Of a stretch of DNA of 64,000 nucleotides, positions 43,110 to 53,951 are shown in pieces. Location of the stretch: contig NC_087068.1 of the NCBI RefSeq assembly GCF_963678635.1, positions 47,569,785 through 47,633,784 on the forward strand, read 5' to 3'. This stretch comes from Symsagittifera roscoffensis (taxonomy: Eukaryota; Xenacoelomorpha; Acoela; Convolutidae). Numbering within the stretch: position 1 is the first letter of the stretch; every line of letters starts with the position of its first letter. The position numbers and the translations under genes were made by a program. The notes below the pieces were generated by a model. It made no database searches. It was not told the DNA's origin and was given only the letters and a program-made list of their open reading frames with translations.

Positions 43110-44900
43110 GGGAAGAAAAAGTTACGAATATTCTTCCCCTTTTTGCTCAGAACCGGACTTGCTGTCCGCACATGCAAGCTTTGCTTTTTTTCAAAAAAAA
43201 CTATTTTTCTTGAGTCATATCAAGTTTTCACGATTTGCTGAAACTTTTTAAGATATTAAACATACTTATGGTTAAAATAATATTTAAAATTATTTGGAAA
43301 AACTAGACCAAGAGAGTGGAGTGCATTTGTTTGTCGCCCTTCCTCAAAAACAGTCTTCATCTTTCAAAAGTCAATGAACGAATATAAAAAACGTTTTCGT
43401 TTCGAATAGAAAGGTTATATGAAAAGTTAAAGACCCGACTTTCTTATAATGTGTTATACTCATCGACAAGAAGACAATCTAAAGATACGCACTAAATTGC
43501 ACTTTGTAGTTTTGAAAAAGCTTCAAAAATGTTCCGTCTGTTTGTTTTTAAATTCTTGGGTTACTTGAAACTTTTCCGAATCTTTTTTTAGCTATTATTC
43601 GATATGCAATGGTTTTGCAAAGCACAAACTTAGCCTTGCCAAACATTACAATTTGAAATGACCTCTTCAAGTGTCCTAAAAATGATGTTAAAAAACAGTT
43701 TTTTTTGTTAAACTCTAATAGAAGCTCTGGAGAGAATTGCAGTGTTTCCTTTTTTCGATGACATCTTTTATGAGAAATGATGAATTTAGTGAAGATTGTT
43801 ATGTAGGTCTTGGTATTTTGTTTGTCAAAATTTTGTTCATGCGGTATGACTTTTGATTTTTTTTCACATTCACTTTATTTCCTTTGTTGAAAGGAAGGCT
43901 AACTGCAGTGTCGAGCAGCAAAAGTACTAAAATCCCAGAATTCATGATCGAATTCTAGTTTCGAAATAGGATTTCACTTTTCAGGTTGAAAAATTTACAG
44001 TGGAATGAAAAATTTACTTTTTGATCCATTTTTCTCAAATGGGGTAATTTTGATCAACAAAGTGTCAATCATAGTCTGTTTTTGAAAGTGGGAGAGATTC
44101 AAAACCATATATTTGGTATTCAGAATTTCGAAAATTGAAGTTTTTCCCAAAAAACGACGGTTTTTTATTTTTTGTCCGTTTCTTGACTCTTTTTCAGTTT
44201 TCTGTTTGCAAAGATCATTAGTTATTGTATTTCGACGCTTTGATTGTCCATTTCAACCAAAAGAGAGAAGGAAAAATGCAATGATGAGAAGCGCTATTTT
44301 GTGGAATTATACATCAGTAACTGTAGAATTCTAAACACAAAAAAAGCAGTGACAACGGCAAAAATTTTTGAGGCAAAAAATCCTTTAAGAAGAAACAAAA
44401 GAAATATTTAAAAATAAAAATGAACCATCTGCCGGAATGGAACCAACGAGCTGTAGCTTATGGGATTGAATGGTTCTGTTTTCTCCGCCATATGGGCTCG
44501 CATTTTGTAAACACTAGCCAGCATCAATATCTGCAATGAGTTAAATTAGAAAAAAAATCGATCCGTAGTGCAATTTTTACACTCAATACTAAATGAGTAC
44601 CTGCTCGAAACTAACTCTAAAAAGCGAAATTTTCGAATTGATTTTATATAAATTTCATTTTTTGACGTACATAGCCCAATTCATTGTAACGTTTTATACA
44701 TTGCTATCTTTTACTTTGAGCAAAGTAAGCAGAGAAACTTATGAATACGATAAATGAGTGACAAAAAGTGACAACTTTGCGCAAAAGTAGCTCTGATAAT
44801 TTTTTTGTGATCATGATTCAATTATTTTCGAGAAAAGGATAATTTTAGTTGATGGTTTTATTAAACTCTGAAAAACAATTCACCTCGTGTAGTAGCAAAT
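43110..44900. other. No supported feature
   Basis: AT-rich intergenic sequence downstream of RSPH3. A short segment at 44405-44510 has a weak tRNA-like B box on the minus strand but does not fold convincingly. Confidence 0.35.
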
Positions 44901-44904
44901 TTAG

Positions 44905-45078
44905 ATAGGAGGGACACGTCGGTTGTCTCTATTTTTTAGAAATTCGAATATCTGTGCCTCCAAACAGTCCTTTTTTTAAGATCTCGAATTATGGCTGACC
45001 GACCCTGAAAACATATCGAAAAATTTTTCGAAGTTTTTTGAACTCCCCGTTCCTCGAGTAAATCATGGATCTGACCTT
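44905..45078 (+). mobile_element. Family A, decayed short copy A9
   Basis: AAGATCTCGAATTATGGCTG, CGACCCTGAAAA and a right end TCCTCGAGTAAATCATGGAT are in family order. The left end is lost or diverged. Confidence 0.5.
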
Positions 45079-45722
45079 AGTTATAAGCTCAAGCAAGGAA
45101 ATGGTCATGCATTCATAAGCAACAAAAACTATTATAGTTTCGACCAGAAATTTTCTGATTAACACAGCGACCGAAAACTCTATATTTTCGATATATCAAA
45201 TCAATGAAAACATTTATCCGAGAAAATTTTTCCATCAATTTTCTCCGTGCACTACCCTTGACAAAAACTCATTATTACCTATTAATTACTGTAGAAACCC
45301 TAAACACAAGGTTGAACACAGAGACGAAGCTGTGTTTTGCAAGACAACGGCTAAAATAGCTCCAAAATATGTTAAACTCATTTAGGAATAAGCAAAAAAG
45401 TAAGGTTTCCAAATATGAAAGAAAGTGCTCTCTGCTGAAATGAAACACTCAAATTGTAATTTACGAGCATGAAAGGTCCTTTTTTATTCGCCATATGCTC
45501 TTGTCTTAAGTAAACAATAGCGACCATCGACGCGTATCGAACATACAATTCTAAATTGCTAATGCTAATCATTATCAGATTTATCTTTAGCGAGTTGAGT
45601 TAGAAAAGGTCGACTTGTAGTAAAAACAATTCCCCTTACCTGCTTGTAAACAAACTAGAAAATGAAAATTAAGAAAAAAAAATTCTTTTTTGCTCAAAAA
45701 CTAAAAATTTTGAACAGATTTA

Positions 45723-46590
45723 GTATTTTTTGTTTTGTTTCAGTTTTTTTTTCGGTGGCTCGAATCACAAAATTAAAATTAAAAATGTACAGCAATCGAC
45801 TCAATACTCCAGAGTTCGTGCACCAGGGTTCAAAAAAGTTTCACTACAAGGCCAAACTGTGCATTCTGTGCATTGTAAACGGATTCCGCAACAGGCCAAA
45901 GTCAGGTTTGTCGCGTAATCCGCATCATTGCTTCTTTTCTTTGATCTTCGTTGCTGTTTTGGATTCCGCAAACAAAAACCTATAACAATGTACCGCTCAA
46001 AATCGCTCCAAAAATAGGCAAATATGCGAAATCCAGAACAGTTTGTGGAATCTGAAATATACGACATGTGTATAGTCACATTGAGCTGTTGTGGAATCCG
46101 CTAATTGCAAGTGGAATCCGCAAATTGTAAGTGGAATTCGCGAATTGTGAGCGGAATCCGCATTTTGTTTGCGGATTCCACTTACTTTTGCGGATTCCAC
46201 TTACATTTTGCGAAGTTCACTTACAGCTGCGGAATCCAGAACAACAAGATATATTTGCTTGTTGCGGAATCCGCAACAAAACAAATGTGCCGACAAGATT
46301 TACGTTACAGGTATTTGTACGCGGAATCCACGAAAATTTGGTAAGTTGAATCCTCTTACATTTTGGAACATGTTTAAAGGTTTTTCTCTGGAATCCAGGA
46401 CCCTACAGACATAAAACTGTGCCTATCCATAACTGGGCCTATCCATTGCACATTTTGGCCTCGTAATGTTTAGAGAAAGCAAAACTTTTGAATATATTTT
46501 CCATTTTTTGTTTTGTTTTGTTTCAGTTTTTTACGTAACTCGAATCACAAAATTAAACTTAAAAGTGTACCGCAATCGACTCAAAACGAC
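45723..46590 (+). repeat. Family E element, copy E2, flanked by direct repeats
   Basis: The core (45850-46480) has about a dozen GCGGAATCC / GCGGATTCC words in both orientations and matches E1. It is bracketed by a ~85-bp direct repeat (GTTTTGTTTCAGTTTTTT ... ACAGCAATCGACTCAA at 45730-45810; ACCGCAATCGACTCAA at 46510-46590). Overlapping frames at 45662-46414 are artefacts. Confidence 0.7.
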
Positions 46591-46619
46591 ATATTTTTAG
46601 AGAACTTTTTAGGTGTTGA

Positions 46620-46860
46620 CTCGGATTTTCTCAGGGTGGCGGGGAGGGGCGGAAGATTTGCAAGAATTTTCAAAAAATATCTTGCGGCGGAGGAAATTCT
46701 TGATCAAAATAAGTTCTTTATAGTGATTAAGGAGAAGTCAGAAATTTTTCTAAGCTTTCCTTAACCACTATAAAGAACTTATTTTGACCAAAAGTTTCCT
46801 CCGCCGCAAGCAATTTTTTGAAAAAACAGACAAAAAAAACGTTTTTATGCCTAACTCGGA
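46620..46860. mobile_element. Family A foldback copy A7 (large hairpin)
   Basis: Two family A halves meet head to head. The arm at 46664-46743 (CTTGCGGCGGAGGAAATTCT, AAAATAAGTTCTTTATAGTG) pairs with the complement at 46745-46826, with few mismatches and almost no loop. Confidence 0.75.
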
Positions 46861-47744
46861 CTTATTTGAGCAATGAATCGCGTTTTCTGGCATAGCAGGG
46901 TCCCCCCGCAAATATAAATATAAAATGGCCTTGTAGACGCATTTAGAAAAAATGGTCGGTTAGCGAATAGTACATAAGGGCATAGTTTCGATCAGAAATC
47001 TGTGGTTAACACGACGACCGACAAGTCTATATTTTGGTGAAATCAGATCAAATAAACATTTCTTCCCTGAATTTTTCCCATCGTTTTTCTCCTTGCACCA
47101 GGGTTCAAAAAAACATAAGAAAAAATTTCAAAGCAAATTTTTCCTTAAAAACCGAATCAGTCTTACTCATTTCCATCATCCAGAAAGGTTAAGAATTTTG
47201 ATTTAAATGCTCTAATTATGGTATTTATAGCGTACATCCAACAAAATGGCTAGATGATCTTTTATGTTTGATTTTGAAAGCTGGAAAAAGGAAGCGACGA
47301 ATTAGCCTTTCCGATGGAATTAGATGGTGCTGATAATTGTCAACATTCGGCTTCAAGTGAACCCATGCAGCGAGTTTAAATTATCGCCATTTTGTAGCAT
47401 CCAATTTAAGATATCTGTTTCTGCAGAACAAAAGAAAGCGGCACCGCTTTGAATTTGATTAGAAATAGCCATTCGCTCCAAAATGAAAAAGATTGATTAA
47501 AAATTTTAAAAGGACCGATTGAAATTGGAACATAAAAGAATGGATTCTAGATGCAATTGTTTCATGCTGGCAAAGAAAATTCTCAGACATTGAGTTCATT
47601 TTGGTCCTGAAGCGAAAATCAAGTCAAGGACATTAAAAAAAACTGCAAAAAAACAGGAGCTTTTGGAAATAATACTTCTCGACGCTGTAATCTTTTCAAT
47701 GTGAAAACTTTCTCAAAATAGCCAAAACTTTGTAGATTTTTCTG

Positions 47745-48049
47745 TAAATTTCTGGGGGTTTGAAAGTTTCCAAATTGGTCATGTTCTGGACTAAATTATG
47801 CGCGACTTGAAGAATTTATTCATATTGCTGAGAGTGTAACGCGAATTATTTATGCGTGGCGAAATATCCCGCACAACAAAATCGTTCCGAATTGAATTGA
47901 GGCTAGCTAATTGGTCGGAGTAATTTCGTACGACTCAAATTTTCTGCTTTTATTTTGTTCACAAGTTTACAGGTTTTCAAAACTTTCTTTTCCGAAAAAC
48001 TATTTGATATGAATTAAGGGACAGTCGGAACATTCAGAGCTTTGCCCTT
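47745..48049 (-). mobile_element. Family B, diverged reverse copy truncated at its start
   Basis: Contains CCAAATTGGTCATGTTCTGG, ATTATGCGCGACTTGAAG and GAGCTTTGCCCTTG, colinear with the copy at 28521-29014. The AACAAGACTGCTCG start is replaced by the SINE region. Confidence 0.6.
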
Positions 48050-48094
48050 GTTGCAACGCATATAAATACAAGAGTATAAATGCATAAGAAGAAG

Positions 48095-48345
48095 AACAGT
48101 TGGCCGAGCGGCCCAAGCTAATCTTCAGTACTGCCGACTATATATAGATATGACAGTTGTCGTAGGATCGAGTACCCCACCTGCCCATGTATTAATATAC
48201 TCAAAAAGGGGGTTATATCCTATTTTAGCTGTTTTTGGTTCTAATTCGGTTCAGCCTTGATTAAGGCTGACCGCCAAAAAGAGCAATTTGTCTCAAGAAC
48301 ATTACCGACCGGTTCTTGTGGCTAGCTTGCGCCAATAAAATTTTT
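48095..48345 (+). mobile_element. tRNA-derived SINE
   Basis: A box-A-like TGGCCGAGCGGC (48101-48112) and a box-B-like GGATCGAGTACCC (48165-48177) are spaced as in a tRNA with a long variable arm, such as Leu or Ser. The head is followed by a non-tRNA body with two hairpins, TCAGCCTTGATTAAGGCTGA and AAGAAC...GTTCTT, and a short tail GCCAATAAAATTTTTGAAG. This layout is that of a Pol III SINE. The head no longer folds as a proper tRNA. Confidence 0.65.
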
Positions 48346-48369
48346 GAAGTGAGTATCTATACTATATTT

Positions 48370-48775
48370 AAATACGAGTGACAGTTTTCTCCCATGTTTA
48401 AGCATAACAATTTTGCATGTTATACGAAAGAATTTTTTCAAGTTGAAGCTATATCATAGATTGCAATGCTTAAGAAAGCTTTTCAACTAGTTATTAGCAA
48501 GGTCATTAATTTTTCAGTTTTTTTTTCGAGGTCAAATTAAATCTGTCTGTCTGTATACCTGCTTTTTAAATTAATTTGGTTGTTTCTGTCTACCCGTATT
48601 ATAATGTTTTAACTTTCATCTATTTGCTATTTACTATCTAATTTTATATATTTAAATGCGGACTTCACTATCTCGCCATGTTTAAGCTTTTTCAACGTAA
48701 TCTTTTTGCATGTTTAACAAATGAATTTTTCGACGTTTAAGCTATATCGTATATTGCAATGGTTAAGGTTCTTTG
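48370..48775. repeat. Diverged direct repeats, CCATGTTTAAGC
   Basis: CCCATGTTTAAGCATAAC ... AAGCTATATCATAGATTGCA (48391-48475) recurs as GCCATGTTTAAGCTTTTT ... AAGCTATATCGTATATTGCA (48674-48770). Confidence 0.55.
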
Positions 48776-48964
48776 TCCATTTTCCAGTTTAAATTCAGTA
48801 TTTATTCCATCAAGTTTAAAAGTAGCAACCCAATAGTAGGATATTGTCCAAGTTTTCCCTGGCCTCCATATATGAATAACCAAAACCTTTTAGTTAAACG
48901 AGATAGGCAATTTTCGAAGTTTTTCAAAAATTTTTTTAGAAAACTTAACTTTAAAAAATTTCTC

Positions 48965-49450
48965 AATTTTTGAAATTCTCACCCTGTAGTTGGGTGCAGT
49001 CAGGGTACTCTCAGGGGTTGCTAGTCTTGCCTCTAAATCTCACTTCTCAAATCCCTGCAGTTTTCCACATGTGATGTTTTTTGTGACTTTTTCAAAAAAG
49101 TTTTCATGAAAATTGAATTAATTTTTTTTCAAAGATTGAAATTCCTAACCTGTAGTTGAGGGGGAGGGGCTGTCATAGTAATCTCAAGGGTTGTAAATTT
49201 GGCTTCCAATTAAGAATGCTACAATAACTTTTTTTGAGAAGGCACTTTTTTGATTTTCTTGGAAATTTTCATAAAACTCAAATTACAAAATAATTTGTTG
49301 AATTGAAATTCCCAACCCTGTGGTTGTGTACTTTCAAAGATTGCAAAAATTGCCATCAAAAAAGACTGCCCAATTTTTGGTAGTTTTCTAAATGTGAATT
49401 TTTTCTGGTTTTCTAAAAATTACTTCTTTTTAGAAAAATTATGGTGAAGT
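48965..49450. repeat. Three-unit tandem array, ~168-bp period
   Basis: Unit starts GAAATTCTCACCCTGTAGTT (48972), GAAATTCCTAACCTGTAGTT (49138) and GAAATTCCCAACCCTGTGGT (49308). Each is followed by a CTCAGGGGTTG/CTCAAGGGTTG-like and TTTTCATGAAA-like segment. Satellite-like. Confidence 0.65.
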
Positions 49451-49795
49451 TTATAAATTCCTTATATTTTTTCGAGCTCTAAATCGGACAATTTTTTTGG
49501 ACAGGGAGAACAGAGAAACTGCTACTGAAATGTCGCTGGTGGGGGAAAGAAAACCTGATTTACAATTATCCTTTTCGATGTTTTCCTCGTTTATTTTTGT
49601 CCCAACACTGGAGTTACATTGATCATTTTCTTGAGTTTTATACCATCTGGCACGTGTGTTCTCATTAAGAAAAATCAAAAAAAAAAAACGTTTTTGTTGT
49701 TTTTTTTTAAATTAGAGTTATAACCATATTAACCAGAATAACTTACATAACTATCAGTGGAAACTTTTTCAAAGATATCGAAGATTCGTGGACTT

Positions 49796-50670
49796 GAGGA
49801 CCGGGAAAACAGGGATGAAACAACAGTTTAATTTTCATTCTTACTCATGGATGAATCAGAAAAGTCACATCCATGTTTCAGTCATGGTTCATTGATGAAA
49901 CATAAATTTAACTTTCATCCATGTTTCATTCATGGATGAAATTTAAACTTTCATCCATGTTTCATCCATGTTTCATCCATGTCTCATGGACGAATCATAG
50001 AACTGACATCCAGGTTTCAGTCATGATTCATCAAAAAAACATCATTATAGTTTGCATCCATGTTTGAAATTTGAAAGTCGCAACATGGCTGAACAACGAA
50101 ACCTGCACTGCAGCATGTATGATACAAGGATGCAAAAAATTATAGATCTATGATACATTTCTGAATTGCAATGGAAGTTCAACCCGGGCAATCCTTATTC
50201 GTCCAAAAAAGTTTCTGGAATACATTTCATCTTTGCTCTATGTGCGAATATCTACAAATTTGATTCGAATATCAAACCATACAGTTTATGCGTTTCACTA
50301 AATTTTCATGGCGCTGTTTTACCAAAACCCGGGTTGAAGTTGCATTGCAATTCAGAAATATATCATAGACCTTTCATTTTTTTTGCATCCATGTATCATT
50401 CAAGTGCATTGCCACTTAAACGGTGTTCATCCAGGTTTCATCTGTGAAACATGGATGCAAATTACATTGATGTTTCATCGATTACTAATGACTAAAACAA
50501 GGATGTCAGTTCTTTGATTCATCCATGAAAATGTATAAAAATTAAAGATGTTTAATCCATGAATCATAGCTGAAACATGGATATGAATTTTCTGATTCAT
50601 CCATGAAACATGGATGCAAGCTACCTAGATGTATCATTCCTAGGCTCTTTTCCAGGTTTCCGCCCCCTCG
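49796..50670. mobile_element. Foldback-type element with short-repeat arms
   Basis: The arms are rich in CATCCATGTTTCATCCATG and its complement (11-bp steps). The whole block is an imperfect inverted repeat from GAGGACCGGGAAAACAGG to CCAGGTTTCCGCCCCCTC. An inner pair GAATTGCAATGGAAGTTCAA and TTGAAGTTGCATTGCAATTC surrounds a ~140-bp centre. Long inverted arms made of tandem short repeats are the definition of foldback (FB) elements. The 93-codon frame at 50166-50447 is in the centre and not convincing. Confidence 0.65.
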
Positions 50671-50994
50671 TGAAATTACAAAATAAAGAGGTTCAAAAAT
50701 TGTTCACTCGGCAATTTGCATGTTAGAATATTGTGAAAAATTGTTCAGCTGTTCACGCTCACACAATATGATGCATATTTATGTATGTTATTCTGTTTGT
50801 TTTGGTTTTAACTCTATTTGAAGACAATCAACCATTTCCAAATGAGTTCAGCTGCTCAAGCCGGGTTTTTAATTGTGAAGCTGATTTTCTAATTGTTTTG
50901 CAAAACAACCGCGCGTTTACGTGATTTTTACCATAATTTTTGAGAGGAAATTTTGTGAAAACTGAAGTTTGGTTCAAAAATGGACGTGACATAC

Positions 50995-51135
50995 AGGTTT
51001 CATCGATGTAACATCAATGTAAAAAGAAAATTAGTACAGAAATGGATGTGACATAAATGTTTCATCGATGTAACATCAATGTAACAAAAGTGTCACAACA
51101 TAGATGTCACATCGATGTTTCATCAATGTCACATA
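50995..51135. repeat. ATCGATGTAACATCAATG repeats
   Basis: TTTCATCGATGTAACATCAA occurs twice (51000 and 51060 regions), followed by ACATCGATGTTTCATCAATG. Related in style to the foldback arms 350 bp upstream. Confidence 0.6.
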
Positions 51136-51597
51136 AGTGTTTTCGTAATAAGTAAAAGAAAAACAATGAACTACAAATAACTTAAAATACGAGTTGTTCC
51201 TTAAACCTTACGGAGCAATCGAAACTTCATGGGTTGAGGTTTGAAACACCTAGTCTTGTTTGATTAGACTTTTGAAAGAAAAAAGATCGGTTGCTTGTGA
51301 TCGGTTTTGCTTTTTAACTCACTTTTATTACCCTCATTCATCATAACTATTGACCTACTTAAGGTCAACATAATGCAAATCTTCAAAAAGCTATAAAAAT
51401 GAGTTTTTTGAGTAATTTTCAATTGTGGTGAATTAAATTCAAAATGAAAACAGCAAGAGAGCGTTAATTCAAACCATTAATAAGACAAACCAGTTAACAA
51501 AATTCTTCAACATCTTTCGGATGGGAAATTGTTTTGAGTCGAAAATCAGAAAATCTCATTAATCGTTGGTGAAAATTATTTAGAAACCAATGATATC

Positions 51598-51965
51598 CAG
51601 GGGTGGATCTAGGATTTTCTCGAGGGGGGGGAGGATTTTCAAAAAAAAAGTTGAACAATTTTGTCGACCTTTTTTTAGGTCGACCAAATTGATTTTCTGA
51701 TCTCTCCAAAAGCCTTATAAAGACCCCATTCCGACAAAAGTTTGTGCGCCGCAGAAATTTTTTGGCGCACGCTCTCCCCTCAAAATTAGCATATATTAGC
51801 TGGCGCCAAAGGCGCCTTTAGAAAAACTTTTGGGTCCGTCGCCAAAAAATGGGTATCTCAAAATAGTACAAAAAGGAGACCCTTTAGGTCGGCAGGCGGT
51901 CGAATTCCTAAGGGATGGGGGGGGGGGGGCGTCCGCGGAACCCGACCCCTCTAAATCCGACACTA
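51598..51965 (-). mobile_element. Family A MITE, copy A8
   Basis: Starts CAGGGGTGGATCTAGG and contains TCTCGAGGGGGGGGAGG, TTAGGTCGACCAAATTG, GGCGCCAAAGGCGCC and GACCCTTTAGGTCGGCAGG (reverse orientation relative to A2). The right end is decayed (CTCTAAATCCGACACTA). Flanks ATGATATC (51590-51597) and AAGATATC (51966-51973) match at 7 of 8. Confidence 0.85.
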
Positions 51966-52399
51966 AAGATATCGTTTAATTCTTTAAAGCCAGCTACTAT
52001 CAAAACTTTTTGAAAACAAGAGCTATTCATTGCGTATAACTTTATAAATTTTAAACATTTTTTTGAGATTCTAGGTTTCTTAAAAGTTGATGAGCTACGT
52101 AAGAGACTCACTTTCATAATGTTTTGGTCAGCAATTGAGATAGTAGTTTCTGAGTAGTTCCTGTATAATTGGTGATTCTACTGTCTAACATGCTATAGTA
52201 ACCTGAGCGTAAGATTGATTCGTCATGAAGTCAAGTAGTGCAGCAAACAAAGGCTCCAGTTCAAAATTGTTCATTCTTCAAAGATATTGTCCCTCCCATG
52301 CCAGAAAATGAAATTTGACAAAATCAGTGAACCCCCCCCCCCTTCCAAAAAAAACCAGAACTAGAGAAGCTAGCTAATGTTATGAACTTCAGAGGAGCA

Positions 52400-52914
52400 A
52401 TACTAGAGATGATTTAACCCGGGCATACGAAAAGAGAGACCCCTCAGACCCTTGGGGCGCAAGTGATAGCGGTCCCCGGAAATGTAAATGGCCCTATGAG
52501 AACTCGGAAACTAGCGGCGGTATTGGGCTCAATCTTTTAGTATGTTGTAGGCCTAGTTGAGGGAAGCTTAATTTGGGAACCTCAGAACCCAAGGAACCCC
52601 ACTTACGGTTTTATGCATTAAGTAAACAAACCCACCCCTAACTTCCGGAAGTCGTTTCTCGGCCTCAAATGATCAGGAATTGGAAGGTACCCGAGAGCCT
52701 GTAAGAGTCAGAACAGTTGTTAACTACTAATTGGAGTAGTAGGTTCCCAGTCAGAAAGGAGAGCAATTGATACTGAGAGAGAGAGAGAGAGTATAGTTGG
52801 TTCTCAGCTAATTAGAGAGAACAGTTTTTGCTAGTTAGTCAAATAGTTGGTTCTCGGAGTAAGAGAACAATTATGTCAGAAACATTAGATAGTTGGTTCT
52901 CATCAGAGATTCTC

Positions 52915-52953
<39 letters not shown>

Positions 52954-53350
52954 GTTTAGTGCTAAAGGAGTTTGTTGGAAGTTAATTGCAAATAGGGAAT
53001 TTTGGCGGCTTCTTTCTTTTTGATTTGAATATTAGATTATTTTCTGGCCACTCAGAGCCTTCTGTAATTAGACGTATTTTTATCTAAATTAATTTATCAT
53101 TGGAAATTCTCGAGATTGTATCAAGTAGATAAGACAGCCTGAAGAGCAGTACACAAGAAGGTGGCAAGCAACATAATACAATACAGAACAGTTGACACCA
53201 AAGTAACCCTTTCGAGATTGTAGAAAGTAGTGAATCTCGGTCGCCCCGCTGAATTCACTGCCCAAGGGACGACTTCCCAGTGTCGTTAAGATAGAGAAAA
53301 CTAACCTAGAGAAGCAATCCCCTAAACCTACAGTTCCGTATTGACTGAAA
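52400..53350. other. GC-richer tract with hairpin repeats and (GA)n
   Basis: Base composition is clearly richer than the flanks. It contains (GA)n at 52775-52791 and 52916-52950. TAGTTGGTTCTC occurs three times (about 52794, 52852, 52891), each followed within 15-20 bp by GAGAAC or GATTCTC, giving small hairpins. The segment TCGAGATTGTA recurs at 53110 and 53214. The tract may be a retroelement leader or untranslated region. The 105-codon minus frame (53089-53406) has no recognised domain. Confidence 0.4.
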
Positions 53351-53951
53351 ATTCCAAATTTGCACCCGAATTTTCCAAACCAAAGCGAATCATGTTTATT
53401 CTGCAAAATGCAAAATTTGTCTTCATCATTTTCTGTCTTAAGTCAACTCAATTTAGGAAAATCAATTTTTAATGTTCAAGTTTATTGTCCGGTTGATTTA
53501 TATCAGCACTGTAGCCCGCGTCACGTACACTGTTTTCGGCTCATGTACCGAGTACCGGAGAATTTTGCGAAAAAGTCGAGAACTAATTTTTCATCATTTT
53601 TTTTGTGCGGAGTACCAACAACTTTTGTTGATTGAAAATTCCTTTGCCTATTAGCTCCAGAAGTTTTGTAAAACAAGTTGACTGAATTAAAAGTTATTCT
53701 TCTTGCCGTTAATTCTCGAGAGTTTGGATAGGATCAACCAATTGATTTGCTTAGGAAAAACTAGCCAGAATTTGGTTAGGGACAATCAATATCGAACCTT
53801 GCGCTCAGTTTTTCCATTCTGATCAATGAGATTTAATTTCTTAACACTTCATAAATTATACCAACTGGAAAAACATGATTGTTCGAGCCACTTGGTAGGT
53901 CGCTTGATTTACTATCTAATATTAGTAAAATTCAAGTATATTGCTTTAGGG

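Noticed and set aside
44405-44510. tRNA gene or tRNA-derived SINE on the minus strand
   Set aside because: A TGGCGGAG-like A box and GGTTCCATTCC are present, but the B box deviates and no cloverleaf closes.
49451-49678. 75-codon minus frame with a plausible acceptor
   Set aside because: Mixed polar codons look exon-like, but the donor is weak and no partner exon or domain is seen.
50166-50447. 93-codon plus ORF
   Set aside because: Lies between the inner arms of the foldback element and partly translates an arm.
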